In this document: positions 22,101 to 29,630 of the stretch, in pieces
How the letters are laid out: each line of letters opens with the position of its first letter
Position numbering within the stretch: the stretch's first letter is position 1
NCBI GenBank assembly: GCA_037179385.1
Contig: CM074195.1
Coordinates: 7,703,787-7,767,786, forward strand
Direction: 5' to 3'
DNA: 64,000 nucleotides
From: Holothuria scabra
Lineage: Eukaryota; Echinodermata; Holothuroidea; Aspidochirotida; Holothuriidae
The notes under the pieces: model-generated
Told to the model about the DNA's origin: nothing
The model's input: the letters and a program-made list of their open reading frames with translations, nothing else
Database searches by the model: none
Made by a program: the position numbers and the translations under genes

Positions 22101-22610
22101 ATATTACAGTAGAGTGATTGATAAAATAGCAACTAGAACAAAAGTTGCAAAACTGAAAAAAACAAAGAATGGATGCTTTAGTGATGGAGGTGGAGATTTG
22201 GAAAACTGACCATCTCCTTAATACTTGTTCAAGATAGTACATGCATGCAAATTCCAGGGCTGGAGTTAAGCTTTCCAGGATGGTAGGACCTTTTGGCCTA
22301 GCTGATCTCTCATTTGAGTAGGGTACCAAGGACATCCAACAAGAGCCCAATGGGCACTGTGGTTCCTTGCTGGATATCATAAGAACAGTACAGCCAGTCT
22401 CCAAAACAGAGCTAAGCAAAAGCTCCTACTCCATGTTTGTAACATCTTCACAAGGGGTATTTTGGTACTAATATTACATGAAATCAATGATTAAATTTTT
22501 GTGGCCTTACTTACATTCAACTTGTACAAAGCTTGGTGATCCTTCAAAAACGTTTCCTCATTTCCGTGTGTATTTATGCTTGTAATCAAACTTGATGTTA
22601 TCACCAATAA
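1061..22610 (-). CDS. ATP13A: P5B-type ATPase gene (ATP13A family), 5' part, seven exons seen
   Basis: This is a multi-exon minus-strand gene that continues past the left edge. Joining the seven exons gives one open frame of about 230 residues with all junction phases consistent. It has the layout of the P5B ATPase N-terminus: a hydrophobic membrane-associated segment followed by a Tyr-Trp-Lys-x-Glu-Trp stretch (exon 21495-21665), a divergent cytosolic part ending in a KYIWN block, the FFGENSI/IIVLLFQEALHPFYVFQ block, and two membrane helices. P5B ATPases (ATP13A2, ATP13A3 and relatives) export polyamines from late endosomes and lysosomes. The phosphorylation motif and nucleotide-binding domains would lie in exons left of position 1. 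The start codon was not found; it should be in an exon between about 22.6 and 25.3 kb. ATP13A2 versus ATP13A3 cannot be decided from this part. The introns are heavily colonised by transposons but no exon is broken. Confidence 0.88.
1232..2227. mobile_element. hAT-type element with perfect 8-bp target duplication
   Basis: The element is bounded by GTGAGATA at 1224-1231 and 2228-2235. The inverted ends are CAGGCACGTAGCCA on the left and the complement of CAGGCCCGTAGCCA on the right. G-rich and C-rich runs lie just inside both ends. At 996 bp with no transposase frame it is non-autonomous. It sits in a P5B ATPase intron, 36 bp from a splice acceptor. Confidence 0.85.
2236..4040. other. Intron sequence without recognised gene
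   Basis: Short open frames here show no family resemblance. Around 3490-3700 is a stretch rich in TTTTGGAAATGTT and its complement that is shared with 40840-41060, so it is probably a decayed MITE. A C-run lies near 3121-3130. Confidence 0.4.
4060..5085. repeat. 21-bp minisatellite, about 45 degenerate units
   Basis: The unit approximates CATCTGATTTGTACGTAATAG (shown here split as CATCTGATTTG and TACGTAATAG). It is tandem for about 1 kb, cleanest at 4550-4680 and more degenerate at the edges. Because 21 is a multiple of 3, the minus strand stays open and encodes a TNQMLLR heptad over 4395-4931. I regard that as a by-product of the period. It is located in the longest 3'-side intron of the P5B ATPase gene. 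Confidence 0.85.
5086..5860. other. Intron sequence, nothing recognised
   Basis: The stretch is AT-rich with no splice-bounded coding frame, tRNA-like box or terminal inverted repeat that I could find on either strand. Confidence 0.3.
5865..6120. repeat. Cluster of CAACAGGTTTC / AACCTGTTG motifs
   Basis: About ten near-palindromic AACCTGTT and CAACAGGTT words occur in both orientations, for example at 5880-5910, 5935-5990 and 6050-6115. They are irregularly spaced, so this is not a simple tandem repeat. It may be the subterminal repeat zone of a decayed transposon. Confidence 0.5.
6240..6575. mobile_element. hAT-type MITE
   Basis: The left end is CAGTGGCATAGCT and the right end is the complement of CAGTGGTGTAGCT. 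Length is about 336 bp. G/C-rich runs lie inside the right end. The CAGTGG..TAGC terminus is shared with other hAT-like ends in the window. The flanking 8-mers do not match cleanly. Confidence 0.6.
6872..7053. mobile_element. Short palindromic MITE with CAACATGTTGCC ends
   Basis: Ends of about 26 bp are inverted with few mismatches: CAGGGCACATGTCGCAACAT on the left against CAGGACACGTGTTGCAGCAT on the opposite strand at the right. The interior repeats GTGTC and GACACAAG words. A related hairpin lies at 63280-63410. Confidence 0.55.
7085..7330 (-). mobile_element. Fragment of MITE family F3
   Basis: This stretch (CTTCAAAGTTTGAATGTTTC and following) is the reverse complement of the right half of the complete F3 element at 48729-49309. 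No terminal repeat remains here. Confidence 0.45.
7331..7771. other. Intron sequence, nothing recognised
   Basis: There is no motif, repeat border or coding frame that I can support before the next P5B ATPase exon. Confidence 0.3.
7772..7841 (-). CDS. ATP13A: P5B ATPase exon: FFGENSI block
   Basis: The exon is 70 bp with a TTGCAG acceptor and a GTATAG donor. One base completes an Arg codon from the previous exon, then 23 codons read QEFFGENSIIVRVKPIIVLL and end FQE. This corresponds to the conserved Y/FGxNxI motif that precedes the first canonical membrane helix in P5 ATPases. Phase 0 at the 3' end matches the next exon (1061-1195). Confidence 0.9.
8094..8290 (+). mobile_element. MITE family F1 fragment
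   Basis: The fragment starts TTAAAGGGAAAATGCCGTCA and contains the family landmarks TTTCATGATTG, AGTCATGTGACAAT and AATGTGAAATTCACTAG. It matches complete F1 copies at 17397-19631 (interrupted) and 63419-63685. The right end is missing. Confidence 0.55.
8342..8744. mobile_element. MITE with about 60-bp inverted ends (family F4)
   Basis: The left end runs TAAAGCCACAGTCACAC then GATTTGGATCGGATTCCGAT. The right end is the complement of TTAAGGCGGGGTCACAC followed by the same GATTTGGATCGG-type block. Each arm contains the palindromic ATCGGATTCCGAT word. TA-type flanks suggest a cut-and-paste element with a TA target. It lies in a P5B ATPase intron, 70 bp from the exon at 8814. Confidence 0.7.
8814..8894 (-). 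CDS. ATP13A: P5B ATPase exon: cytosolic linker before FFGENSI
   Basis: The exon is 81 bp with a TTTCAG acceptor and a GTGAGT donor. It begins GLRKDTKCSDFHEKYRKGLE and ends in KD plus two bases of an Arg codon. P5B proteins have a matching GL-x(4-7)-C ... GL stretch here. Split codons on both sides join without a frame break. Confidence 0.88.
9095..9240 (-). repeat. SINE S1 fragment
   Basis: The words TTTTCCAGTTGTAACTCACT and AATTGGCAGTAGGTTCC match the minus-orientation body of the S1 copy at 60850-61095. Confidence 0.45.
10033..10170 (-). CDS. ATP13A: P5B ATPase exon: N-terminal cytosolic region with KYIWN
   Basis: The exon is 138 bp with a CCCTAG acceptor and a GTTAGT donor. It completes an Arg codon, reads PLISPAVISSLLGYKATTDD and ends KYIWNSQQETFVIL plus two bases. 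The KYxW(N/D) ... F block followed by GL at the next junction is characteristic of the P5B N-terminal cytosolic region. The phase agrees with both neighbours. Confidence 0.87.
10212..11345 (-). pseudogene. Non-LTR retrotransposon (LINE) 3' fragment, CR1/L2/Jockey-like
   Basis: Minus-strand frames encode the end of a reverse transcriptase: FADDTNIFFTGRN (catalytic FADD at about 11310-11325), then KLSLNISKTNFIVF. Further on is a C-terminal part with VWSGTS, LQKKAVRH, and the HNYNTRQ motif at about 10660-10690. The frame is shifted between these blocks, so it is dead. The 3' end has a short tandem tail of CGAAA/TGAAA units at 10212-10245, typical of CR1/L2-like LINEs. The upstream part is missing. 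It lies in an intron on the same strand as the host gene. Confidence 0.8.
11346..12044. other. Intron sequence with T-rich low-complexity repeat
   Basis: Positions 11690-11775 hold about five units of a TTTTTTGAAATTTGGAT-like word. At 11549 there is a TTAAAAGGCATATTC word that resembles the inverted counterpart at 14500-14512. A MITE may therefore have been split by the array that starts at 12045. Confidence 0.4.
12045..14343. mobile_element. Non-autonomous element A: array of nuclear-receptor half-site repeats
   Basis: The conserved left block starts AACCAGAAAGCC with an inner hairpin AAGCCAAAAGGCTT, followed by GATTCCTTGCC. About 14 tandem units of roughly 147 bp follow, then (CA)n at about 14268-14298. 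The right hairpin at 14315-14343 has arms GATTCCTTGCC and GGCAAGGAATC. Each unit carries TGACCTTTGACCT or a one-base variant; I count seven exact. It also carries TGACCCCAAATGACC, TGACCTCTCGTGACCC and GACCTTTTGACC. There is no coding frame. Left block + tandem core + microsatellite + 3' hairpin resembles Helitron/Helentron-derived or bivalve pearl-like elements. The class is inference. Copies B and C share the same left end. Confidence 0.8.
14344..15558. other. Intron sequence; MITE end at 14425-14512
   Basis: 14425-14512 (GTGTGGAATATTTTTGTC ... GCAGAATATGCCTTTAA) is the reverse complement of the MITE end at 20087-20180. No gene is seen in the rest. Confidence 0.4.
15559..16124. mobile_element. 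Foldback MITE (family F2), copy 1
   Basis: The inverted arms are about 130 bp. The left begins TTAAAGTGCACCTCAAGTCA, with CCATCTTCATAGGACATTC inside. The right is its complement, ending GGGTACACTTTAA. A secondary inverted pair (GATGTCACACCT and ATGACATCACAAATT) lies inside. Both ends carry TTAA, compatible with a TTAA or a TA target. A second full copy lies at 60092-60675. Confidence 0.8.
16140..16275 (-). mobile_element. MITE family F1 fragment (inverted)
   Basis: The fragment carries GTCACATGATTCTCAAGAGC, CCAATCATAAAAC and the terminal CCCCTTTAA, which is the F1 left end in reverse orientation. Confidence 0.55.
16745..16985 (+). repeat. tRNA-derived SINE (family S2)
   Basis: The head GGTGGTGCAGTGGTAATGAT followed by GAGGTTGTGTTTTAAAGTCC has A-box and decayed B-box spacing. 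The body contains GTGTGTGCCACGAAACTGGC and the tail is AAAACAAAAC. It is different from S1. Confidence 0.55.
17397..19631. mobile_element. MITE family F1, split by a later hAT insertion
   Basis: The left end is TTAAAGGGCAAGAGCAGTCA at 17397. The right end is CAAAATAAGTTTGGGGG ... CCTTTAA, ending at 19631. Removing the inserted 17611-19579 element and one target copy leaves about 258 bp. This aligns end to end with the uninterrupted copy at 63419-63685, which serves as an empty-site reference. The TIR is about 28 bp. Confidence 0.75.
17611..19579. mobile_element. hAT-bounded element D carrying a half-site array
   Basis: The 8-bp duplication ATATTTAA lies at 17603-17610 and 19580-19587. The left end is CAGTGTTTGCACCGGGTA and the right end on the opposite strand is TAGTGTTTGCACCAGGTA. 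Subterminal CGGGTACCCG palindromes cluster at 17638-17690 and 19533-19565. The interior 17965-19490 holds about eight units of roughly 143 bp with TGACCCCAAATGACC plus TGACCTTTGACCT (six exact DR1 by eye). A 57-bp tandem duplication lies at 18012-18123 and (CA)n at 19411-19489. No transposase frame is present. This subfamily lacks the DR2 half-site of element A. Confidence 0.82.
19687..19751 (-). CDS. ATP13A: P5B ATPase small exon
   Basis: The exon is 65 bp with a TTTCAG acceptor and a GTACAG donor. It reads LNDARMHVCTLTFESSGKGE plus K and two bases of an Arg codon. It sits between the hydrophobic N-terminal segment and the KYIWN exon, where family members diverge. The support is therefore splice signals and phase rather than motif identity. 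The intron downstream of it is the longest here (about 9.5 kb) and contains two half-site repeat arrays and a LINE relic. Confidence 0.78.
20087..20180 (+). mobile_element. MITE end (TTAAAGGCATATTC type)
   Basis: CTTAAAGGCATATTCAAGTG through AAAAGACAAAAATATTCCAC matches, inverted, 14425-14512, and partly 63904-64000. Only the left end is clear. Confidence 0.45.
20181..20815. other. Intron sequence, nothing recognised
   Basis: The stretch is T/G-rich around 20570-20620. Overlapping frames on the plus strand here show no domain and lie within the P5B ATPase intron. Confidence 0.3.
20820..21000 (-). mobile_element. Copy of the GGGGTCCA MITE (inverted)
   Basis: The words GCAGCCATTAGTGGGGTCCA, TTTATTTATTGTCTACATGA and AAGGAAATCGAAA occur in reverse order and strand relative to 23740-23950. 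Confidence 0.5.
21105..21200 (+). repeat. SINE S1 tail fragment
   Basis: CTCAACTTGGACCAATAGG ... AACTCCATCTAAC matches the tail of the S1 copy at 400-455. Confidence 0.4.
21495..21665 (-). CDS. ATP13A: P5B ATPase exon: N-terminal membrane-associated segment
   Basis: The exon is 171 bp (57 codons, phase 0) with a CTACAG acceptor and a GTACAG donor. It starts GCRLYKSSLLKKLFWYSVGI, continues with a hydrophobic LSAGLLYLIFYW stretch, then KREWW, and ends RDATRVLVE. The G(Y/C)R ... LSAGxLxLxFYWxPEW pattern followed by A-x-x-VL is the signature N-terminus of P5B ATPases. In ATP13A2 this segment enters the membrane from the cytosolic face. Confidence 0.9.
22515..22610 (-). CDS. ATP13A: P5B ATPase upstream exon (5' border uncertain)
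   Basis: A GTAAGT donor at 22514-22509 closes a frame reading NTHGNEETFLKDHQALYKLN in phase 0, which joins the next exon at GCRLYK. The frame stays open upstream but has no Met, so a further 5' exon is expected. The acceptor could be the CATCAAG near 22590-22596 or another AG further up. The upper coordinate is a guess. Confidence 0.6.
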
Positions 22611-23089
22611 ACTCAATGTGGTCAGAGAGAGAAAAACACCCCCTGTACAGTACTTCTCTCATAAGTTATTTTTACCTGCTCTCAAATAAAAGTTGCTATT
22701 ACTTTAAAACAATCTACCATTTGTCCTATTTGCTATCTCTACACAGAAAACAGGGTTTATTCAGCAGTTAAGCAGAAAGCAAGTGATTAATGGGGTGTGA
22801 TAATAGAATGAGTATTAAGTTACCCCACAGAGCACAGCAGTATTAAAGAGACATACTGTATAATCTATGCATTGCTTTCACTTGCAGAGAGACCAGTTTA
22901 ATGTAGTGTGACCTGTGCTCATTGAAATCTACAGATTTCAGTTATTGCCCTCTTGAAACTTTGAATGATCGAAAATCTGTGTACAACCCGAAGGAATCAT
23001 TACTAAACGAACATAAAGGCCAAATTTCTAAGGTGTTTGGGTGTGTAAGCATGCAAAACCAGGTGAGGTAAAAACTTTATTGAACCTTT

Positions 23090-23528
23090 CTTTATCTAGC
23101 TTACAAGTTTTTCTAAATAACATTTCCAGTGGTTGACCTCCAGTGACCTTGAAGACCTTTGACCTTAACCAAACACAGATTGATTTGAAATATGTCCTTC
23201 CTACCTTAAAAAAAATTGTTAAAACGTTTTTCAGTATTTGACCCCTGGTGACCCCAGATGACCCCTTGACCTTCACCAAACATATCAGATTTCATTCTTA
23301 CACCATAACACATCCACACACCAAGTATGACATCTATCCAAGTTTCCTAGCTTGAAATATCCTGTTGAGAAGGTTTTTAGTTTTTGACCTCTGGTGACCC
23401 CAAATGACCTTCAACCTCCACCAAAAACGATAGGGCACACCTTCAAACTATGGCACTTCTATATAACAAGTTTCAATTTAATCCAACTTTCCCTTGTTGA
23501 GTTACAGTGTACCCAAGCTAGCGTCACA

Positions 23529-23565
<37 letters not shown>

Positions 23566-23622
23566 ACACACACACACACGCCAACCTGACTACATAGGTT
23601 CCTTTTGCTAACGCAAGGAATC
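23090..23622. mobile_element. Diverged half-site repeat array E
   Basis: About three diverged units carry TGACCTCCAGTGACC, GACCCCTGGTGACCCCAGATG and GACCTCTGGTGACCCC. They are followed by (CA)n at 23525-23580 and a right end GCAAGGAATC at 23613-23622 like that of element A. The left end is not seen. It probably lies in the 5'-most intron or upstream region of the P5B ATPase gene. Confidence 0.65.
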
Positions 23623-23739
23623 AAAAAGGCACCAAGGCCAAAAAACAATGTGGCAGTGGAGCACTAAGGACATTTTGGTTTTTGTTATATGAAGTATACA
23701 CGAATCCGGACACCAAGTGATGGTCTGATTTCAGTCGGC

Positions 23740-23950
23740 CATAACTGGGGTCCACCACCTTTAAATCTTTCGATTTCCTTGCTTACCTCTATTATGGATG
23801 ATTGTGTACTAATTTGTATCTTAAATTCTCCAAGTTTACTATATATGAGGGTTTGAAATTCATGTAAACAATAAATAAAGATGGTTTTAGGCCGATGGAC
23901 CCCATTAATGGCGGCCTACAGTCACCAAAAACAAGCACTAATCGGATTCG
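23740..23950 (+). mobile_element. MITE with GGCCATAACTGGGGTCCA ends
   Basis: The left GGCCATAACTGGGGTCCACC is inverted relative to the right GATGGACCCCATTAATGGCC-like end. The interior is AT-rich. Related pieces lie at 20820-21000 and 540-640. Confidence 0.5.
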
Positions 23951-24369
23951 TCTATATTTCTATGTGGGATTATACTCAACTTTTGTCACTCAAAGGAAAG
24001 ACAGGAAAGCCACATGCTTAGAGTCACACCAACTAATGGTTGTTTTCATAGGGTACAATGGCCATCCCCCAGGGTATGGCAGCAATGGTTGTGGTGGTCA
24101 TCTTTTATTTCCAGCCCTGAGAATCTGTAGTTGTGAGACTTCATGTAAGTGCAGTTTAAAAAAAATGCAGTAAGCTAAAGGACAATGATACAAGATTGAG
24201 CTTTCCTCTGTAACCATGGACACATGAAAATAAAGCTCAATGAACCGATGAAATATAGTTTACCTTCCATTTGCAATGAATGCAACCCTATAATTTTATT
24301 ACAGGGCTAGGTTCATAAACAAATTTGTCACTTTGCACTCCACTTGTCTGGTACTGTACATGGCAGATT

Positions 24370-24480
24370 TTTAAAGGGGAAATGCAGTCACCAAAATGAT
24401 TTAGTTGACTACACCTTTTCCATGACTCTTGAGAGTAATGTGACAATACCTTTTCTCCTCAACTGTGAAAGTTACATGTA
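24370..24480 (+). mobile_element. MITE family F1 fragment
   Basis: TTTAAAGGGGAAATGCAGTC, CCATGACTCTTGAGAG and AATGTGACAATACC are F1 left-half landmarks. Confidence 0.5.
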
Positions 24481-25129
24481 CCACCAGTATGTGCTCAATG
24501 GTTAACCTTGAATATGCAGGCCTAAAAATTCACCAAGGCCATGGAGGCCATGGCTGCTGTAAATTTTGTTTTGGCCTTCGACAGCTGCATTTTTCACACA
24601 CTTATCGAAGGCCACTTTTGGCCGAAGATGTGTCAGTCAAGCTGCTCTGTATGTGTTGAACTACGGTACTGTTATTAAAGGGCAGCAGTATTCCCCCCAA
24701 AAGGAAGCTCGATGATGGATCATACGAGTTTTCCATTGACTGAACACTTCTTTGACGTCATTCATGATTGACAGTTAGTCTCCGTCTCAATTCAAAACGA
24801 AGGCTATACTGATTGGTGGATATTGGTCACATGATATTGTTTACAAATGTTCAAACGCCTGGTGGTATGTACTGTACACACACATATACTCATACACAAT
24901 CTCAACGGCACATCGTTATATTACAGTACACCGTGCACACTGCAGTACAGCAGTCAGTTTACATTGCATTCATTGAACGCATTCGGGGAAGCAAGTTACC
25001 ACACAAACAGAACGTAAAAATTAAAATAACATGGCTATCGCAAGACAGAAACTTTCATGTGCTGTGAAATTGATAGTGACACTATCTGCTCGAAAAAGGC
25101 ATAGAAAAACAACCGATAAGAAGTGCAGG

Positions 25130-25290
25130 TTGACCAAGTTCCGTTCTACGAATCGTTCGTAGCGTCCGTGGAAGGAAGACAGCGCTAGCCAGCTAGCCGA
25201 GCATTCCTTCAATTTGCTGCCCATCTACACTACAGTATTGAATGTTATCGAAGTAACTTGGCGACAGAACCTGGCAGCAAAGGGTAAGTC
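25130..25290. promoter_or_regulatory. CpG-enriched patch, possible (bidirectional) promoter / first exon
   Basis: About nine CpG dinucleotides lie in 160 bp of otherwise CpG-poor DNA. A palindrome at 25146-25162 has arms CTACGAA and TTCGTAG. A plus-strand donor-like AGGGTAAGT ends at 25289, so a non-coding first exon ending at 25283 is possible. The minus-strand P5B ATPase gene must begin between 22.6 kb and about here. No TATA box is obvious. The call rests on composition and position only. Confidence 0.35.
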
Positions 25291-25369
25291 CTTTATTACA
25301 GGCTTATAGTCGAAACTTTTCATATTTAAGGGGGTTCCATCGAAGAACAATATGAACATAAGCCTAGGT

Positions 25370-25570
25370 CAGAGTTCAATTGTTATACTTACAAAAATAT
25401 CGTAGGCCTAGGCCAACAGTACTAAATTAGCCTATTAACTTACGCAGTAGCCTAACTAGTAGTAACGTTAGTAGGCCTAGTTAGCACTTTGGTCACATAA
25501 AGCTCAGCCTAAGCTAGACAGAGTAACTCTACTTACTTTTGTTGCTTACAGCCTAGTAGGCCAATACAGG
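25370..25570. repeat. TAGGCCTA-rich cluster
   Basis: Variants of AGGCCTA and GCCTAG occur about ten times (for example CGTAGGCCTAGGCCAAC and GTAGGCCTAGTTAGC), directly downstream of the putative plus-strand first exon. Similar clusters lie at 50220-50460 and 53030-53710. Confidence 0.55.
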
Positions 25571-26329
25571 GCGCACAAAATTACAAAAAATGACTAATTT
25601 TTTGTCTGCCTTCAGGTACATTTGTAGCCAAATGCCTACAAGTAGTACTGTACTAAATAAATTCTGTTACCCAGTAGCTTAGACCCATGGGTCCACCCTG
25701 CCAGGCTGCCAAACTCCAAATCACCAAACTCTGAGATTTAGATTTACATGAAGAAACCTGGAGAATGGTATCTCCAGGCAGAGATTTATGAATTTTTTCT
25801 GCATCTGAACAGGTGGGACGTACTGTACAAATACATTGATTGTAGTCTATGGGTGCATACCACCAGTGTTGCAAAATCCAGGGGTGCGGCAAAGGTTTGT
25901 CCTGTACTTGGATTTGAAATTTGATGTTAAAAGTTATTTTTAACACATGTAAGTTCAAACATTACTTTCGGCCCTAAGATTTTTATGGGCGGAAATTAAG
26001 AGGCGGAAACTACCTAGCCGAAATTGACAGACCTGTCGTAGGTGGGTCAAGCTTCCCGGCAGCATTTCAGTCTGAACCCATGTGAAATGCCATAAGTAGT
26101 AAGCTAGCCACTGTACATTGAGAATTTGAGATGGCCAGCGAAGGTGGAGTGGCACTCTGATTTTTGAGTATTTCATAGCAAATATTTGCTGTGAATGTAA
26201 TAATTGGACAAAACTGTGTTTGCAATGGCATGTGTACAGTACTGTAACGGCTGAAGATCAGTGCTCAGCTGAGCACACAGCAATTTGGAGGCTTTACACT
26301 ATGCATCAGTATGTAGTACTTACTACGTA

Positions 26330-26500
26330 GCATAGCCAGGCTTGTGTCATGGGGGGGGGGGGGCTGTGGAGTACAGCATAAGGGGAAGCCCAAGGGGAGG
26401 GAGAAAAACTTCTATTGTAGGTGTTTTTTTTGCATTTCAATTTTGAGTCATGGTGGGTTCAACCTCCCAAACCACCCACCTGCTCGACACGACTTCTAAG
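26330..26500. mobile_element. hAT-like MITE remnant with poly-G
   Basis: CATAGCCAGGCTTGTGTCATG followed by a run of about 14 G is the left part of a hAT-like MITE. The interior (TGTAGGTGTTTTTTTTGCATT, then GAGTCATGGTGGGTTCAACC) matches 57950-58045. The right end is lost. Confidence 0.5.
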
Positions 26501-26989
26501 GGAAAAGCAATTTTAGCCATCTCAAGCCTGCAACTAATAATCCAGAATTTTTCAGAGAACCTTTTGTTCAGGTATCTTGAGGTCAATATTAGTTAAAGGC
26601 ATTCGTCCCCTCCAAAGACTATTTGCTCGAAAGAGCCACAAGGTTGGTTTAAACAAGTGTTATATAGTAGGGCCAATTGTAGGAACAAAGGCTTAGTAGG
26701 GGATCTTTCAGTGTAGCTTCAGAAAAAAAAATGATTTAGAGAGTTCCAGTTGATTTAAAATGATTCATTCGTTGATTGAGTTCCCCAAAAAATGATCAAT
26801 GAGCTGGTGAAAAAGAGATACACTAATTATGTTTGTACACAAAGATGACTGAATAATGACAGAAAATGCTTCTGCTTGAGGTCTGTTGCACGAGTGACCA
26901 GCTTGCAGGCTGAGAGCTTGTCTCAAACTTCCAAGCCACATGGGTTGTGTGAAAATCCTAGTACTAATTGCAACCCCTGGATTGGTTGA

Positions 26990-28902
26990 GGGCCAAAGCC
27001 AAAATTACCATATTGTGGTGGGATGGAATTTGATAGCCTTTTTATTAGTGCCTGTTTACATGTAGCTTCTGTGATTAATTCATTGGTTCCATAAAAAGTG
27101 CATGGTCAGTTACAGAGTATAGTATACAAGGCACAATAAAAAGTAACATTAATGTCAAGCTGTTACCATAGTAACACAACTTTATGGATGTGGTGGGACG
27201 GAATGATACCTTTCACACAATCAGAAACATGTGACTAATATTTAATTATTATCAAAAGTAGAAAGAATAAGTTAAAATTTCAAGATTGAAATGAAGTCTG
27301 ATTCTTCTTTCACTATGAAAACAATCGCATAAATCACATTTCATCTGAGAGAGCTATGCAAATATTTCAAAAGTGTGTCAGTGTGGTGGGACGGAACTAC
27401 TGTAAGTGAAGCCTGTTCATTATGTATGGGTTCCATGGAAACCTGCTTAGATTTTCATGAAACTTCCTCAGAACTTAACATCACAGACAAAACCAACTCA
27501 TGGAAACTTTCAGTGCCACAGCTTAACCTGTTTAATAGTTACCGCCCTTTCAAAAAGTATTGTGCAATGTGGTGCTTTTTCAGGTGAGAGCTGCCATTGC
27601 CATTTTGCATGATTTTGCAGGCACATTACAGTTCACAGGAATAAGAAAAAAAGCTGAAAATTTATTTGCCGAGTGAGTTACAGACATATAAACAGAATCT
27701 GATGTAAAAACTGAAGTGCCGACCATATTTCTGAAAATACAGGTCTTCAAAAAAGCGGTTTTTCCTTTCCAAAAGTGATTTTTTCAAACTTTGGGCCCAT
27801 GCATGTGTGCCCTAGACCAAGTGGCCCAAGGCCCTCATAATTTTGCTCAGCATTATTTGGTTACATAGCAATAAGCAAGGGGCAAACATTATCCAAAAAT
27901 GTCTTCAAAGACTGAGTTGATAGTAGGGTCCAAAATTGGTTCCATGGCAAATATGGGGAAAATGGACCTGGAACACTGACATTGTTGACCCTAGTATGGG
28001 CAATGACCAACAGGTTTTAATTTTTTAGTTGGGAAAGATATACATTTGTTCTTAATAATTTCAAAAATTAATGTAGGTTTTAGATCTCCTGCATGGTTAG
28101 GTGAGAGAAAGAAGGTGCATAATACACATACAAGTCAGAAAGAAATTTGACAAAAACCATCAGGGACCATATTTGGGGACCCACAAATTTTGGAACTATG
28201 TATGTCGTATCTTCAAAACTAAATACAAGGTGGAGAAGTATGCCATAGTTTTTACAAAAGCTGTCAAAAACATGACTCTGACCATAAAAGGCAAGTTATG
28301 AGTAAATCTATCAGGGCAAACTACCTAAAATTACCTTTACACTAAAATTCCGTTCCCACCACACTTGTTTCCGTCCCACCACAAAAATGTTGAGTAATCA
28401 CCATGACTACCCAAAATACCATATTGACTTTTTTTTGCACTCAGAAGTGTCACCTGCATTCACAGTTGATACGGTTTGGAAAGTTTCAATAATTTTTTCA
28501 ACTTTTGTACCATTGAAAATAAAAGAATGTAAAAAAATATGGTGGGACGGAATTGGACATTTTCATTTTAATTTTTACTATAGATATTAAAAGTATCTTT
28601 AGTATTTTCTCAGTGCATAAATTGTGTTTACTAAAGCACTTTGACACAGAAAAAGAAGGGAATTCAAAATGTGTATGTTGTTATGTCCTTTTTACTAATT
28701 CCGTCCCACCACATTTTGCATGATCAATTTGCTGCAATTTGCATCTTTGAATAACTGCATCTCACTGATAATGCAATTAATCGCAACTTATTCTTCAGAT
28801 TTTATAACTTTGGACTGTAGTCTAAATTATCATGGGTGAATTGAACCAAATCGAAATTGCTCAAATTTTAGGTTTAGTGATGACCATTTTTGGCTTTGGC
28901 CC
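26990..28902. mobile_element. Transposon-like element with repeated TGTGGTGGGACGGAA motif
   Basis: The inverted ends are GGGCCAAAGCCAAAA, flanked by a possible 4-bp duplication TTGA (26986-26989, 28903-28906). Inside, TGTGGTGGGACGGAA or a near variant occurs on the plus strand at about 27013, 27188, 27381 and 28540, and on the minus strand at about 28353, 28369 and 28700. Short frames inside (for example 27375-27587 and 28101-28301) match nothing I recognise. Superfamily unassigned. Confidence 0.6.
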
Positions 28903-29630
28903 TTGATAGTTATGATTCACCAAATTAAATGGATATAAATGAGTATGCATTGCTGATCTAACTGTTAATGACCAAAGAGATGGTCGTAGAGGGTGAAATT
29001 GGCCACACCTTGAAAATATGGGTTACAGTGTACACATGGACTTTTTCGCCATTTTCTTGGGTAAAGTTGACTATATTTAAAGTCCCATTCAATTCTAGCA
29101 GCATGGCCTTTGCCTCTGCTAAACATGCACACCCCCACGGATGCTACTGTATTTTTTCAGATCCTTAAATACAGTTTGTAACTTACTACATAGTAACACA
29201 AATTTTGCCTCAAAGCATAGCATTATCTGTGACACCAGATTGCATGTAGAAAACCTAATTTCTAAAAAAAATTCAAAGAGAAAACATTGTCTCCCACTGA
29301 TGCTAAATTTTTTAGGTCCAAAAAGTAGAGAAATTTTGAAACACCCCAAAATTTACTTTAAAAGGTAGCATAATAACACCAGATTGCATTTTCTGTTAGG
29401 CCAACCCAATTTTAAAATTTACAAAGGCCTGTGGGGGATTACCCCTCCCTTAGATCCCTGATCTCCCAGGCCAACTTCTCTCAATAAAACACATTGCAGG
29501 AGATTTTAAAACCCCATTATGACTTCACAGCTGTGATGCATCCATGGAATTTACCATCACCGCTCACATTGCTTGTTTGCTCGTTAAATTTTGCCATCAC
29601 AAGGCTCCACCACAACAATAATTTGCCATC

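Noticed and set aside
22066..22419. 117-codon minus-strand frame between two P5B ATPase exons
   Set aside because: No family resemblance and no splice borders; the flanking exons join in phase without it.
25031..25162. Short plus-strand frame starting MAIARQKLSC
   Set aside because: 43 codons, no homology recognised, and it would end before the only good donor; more likely 5' untranslated or intergenic.
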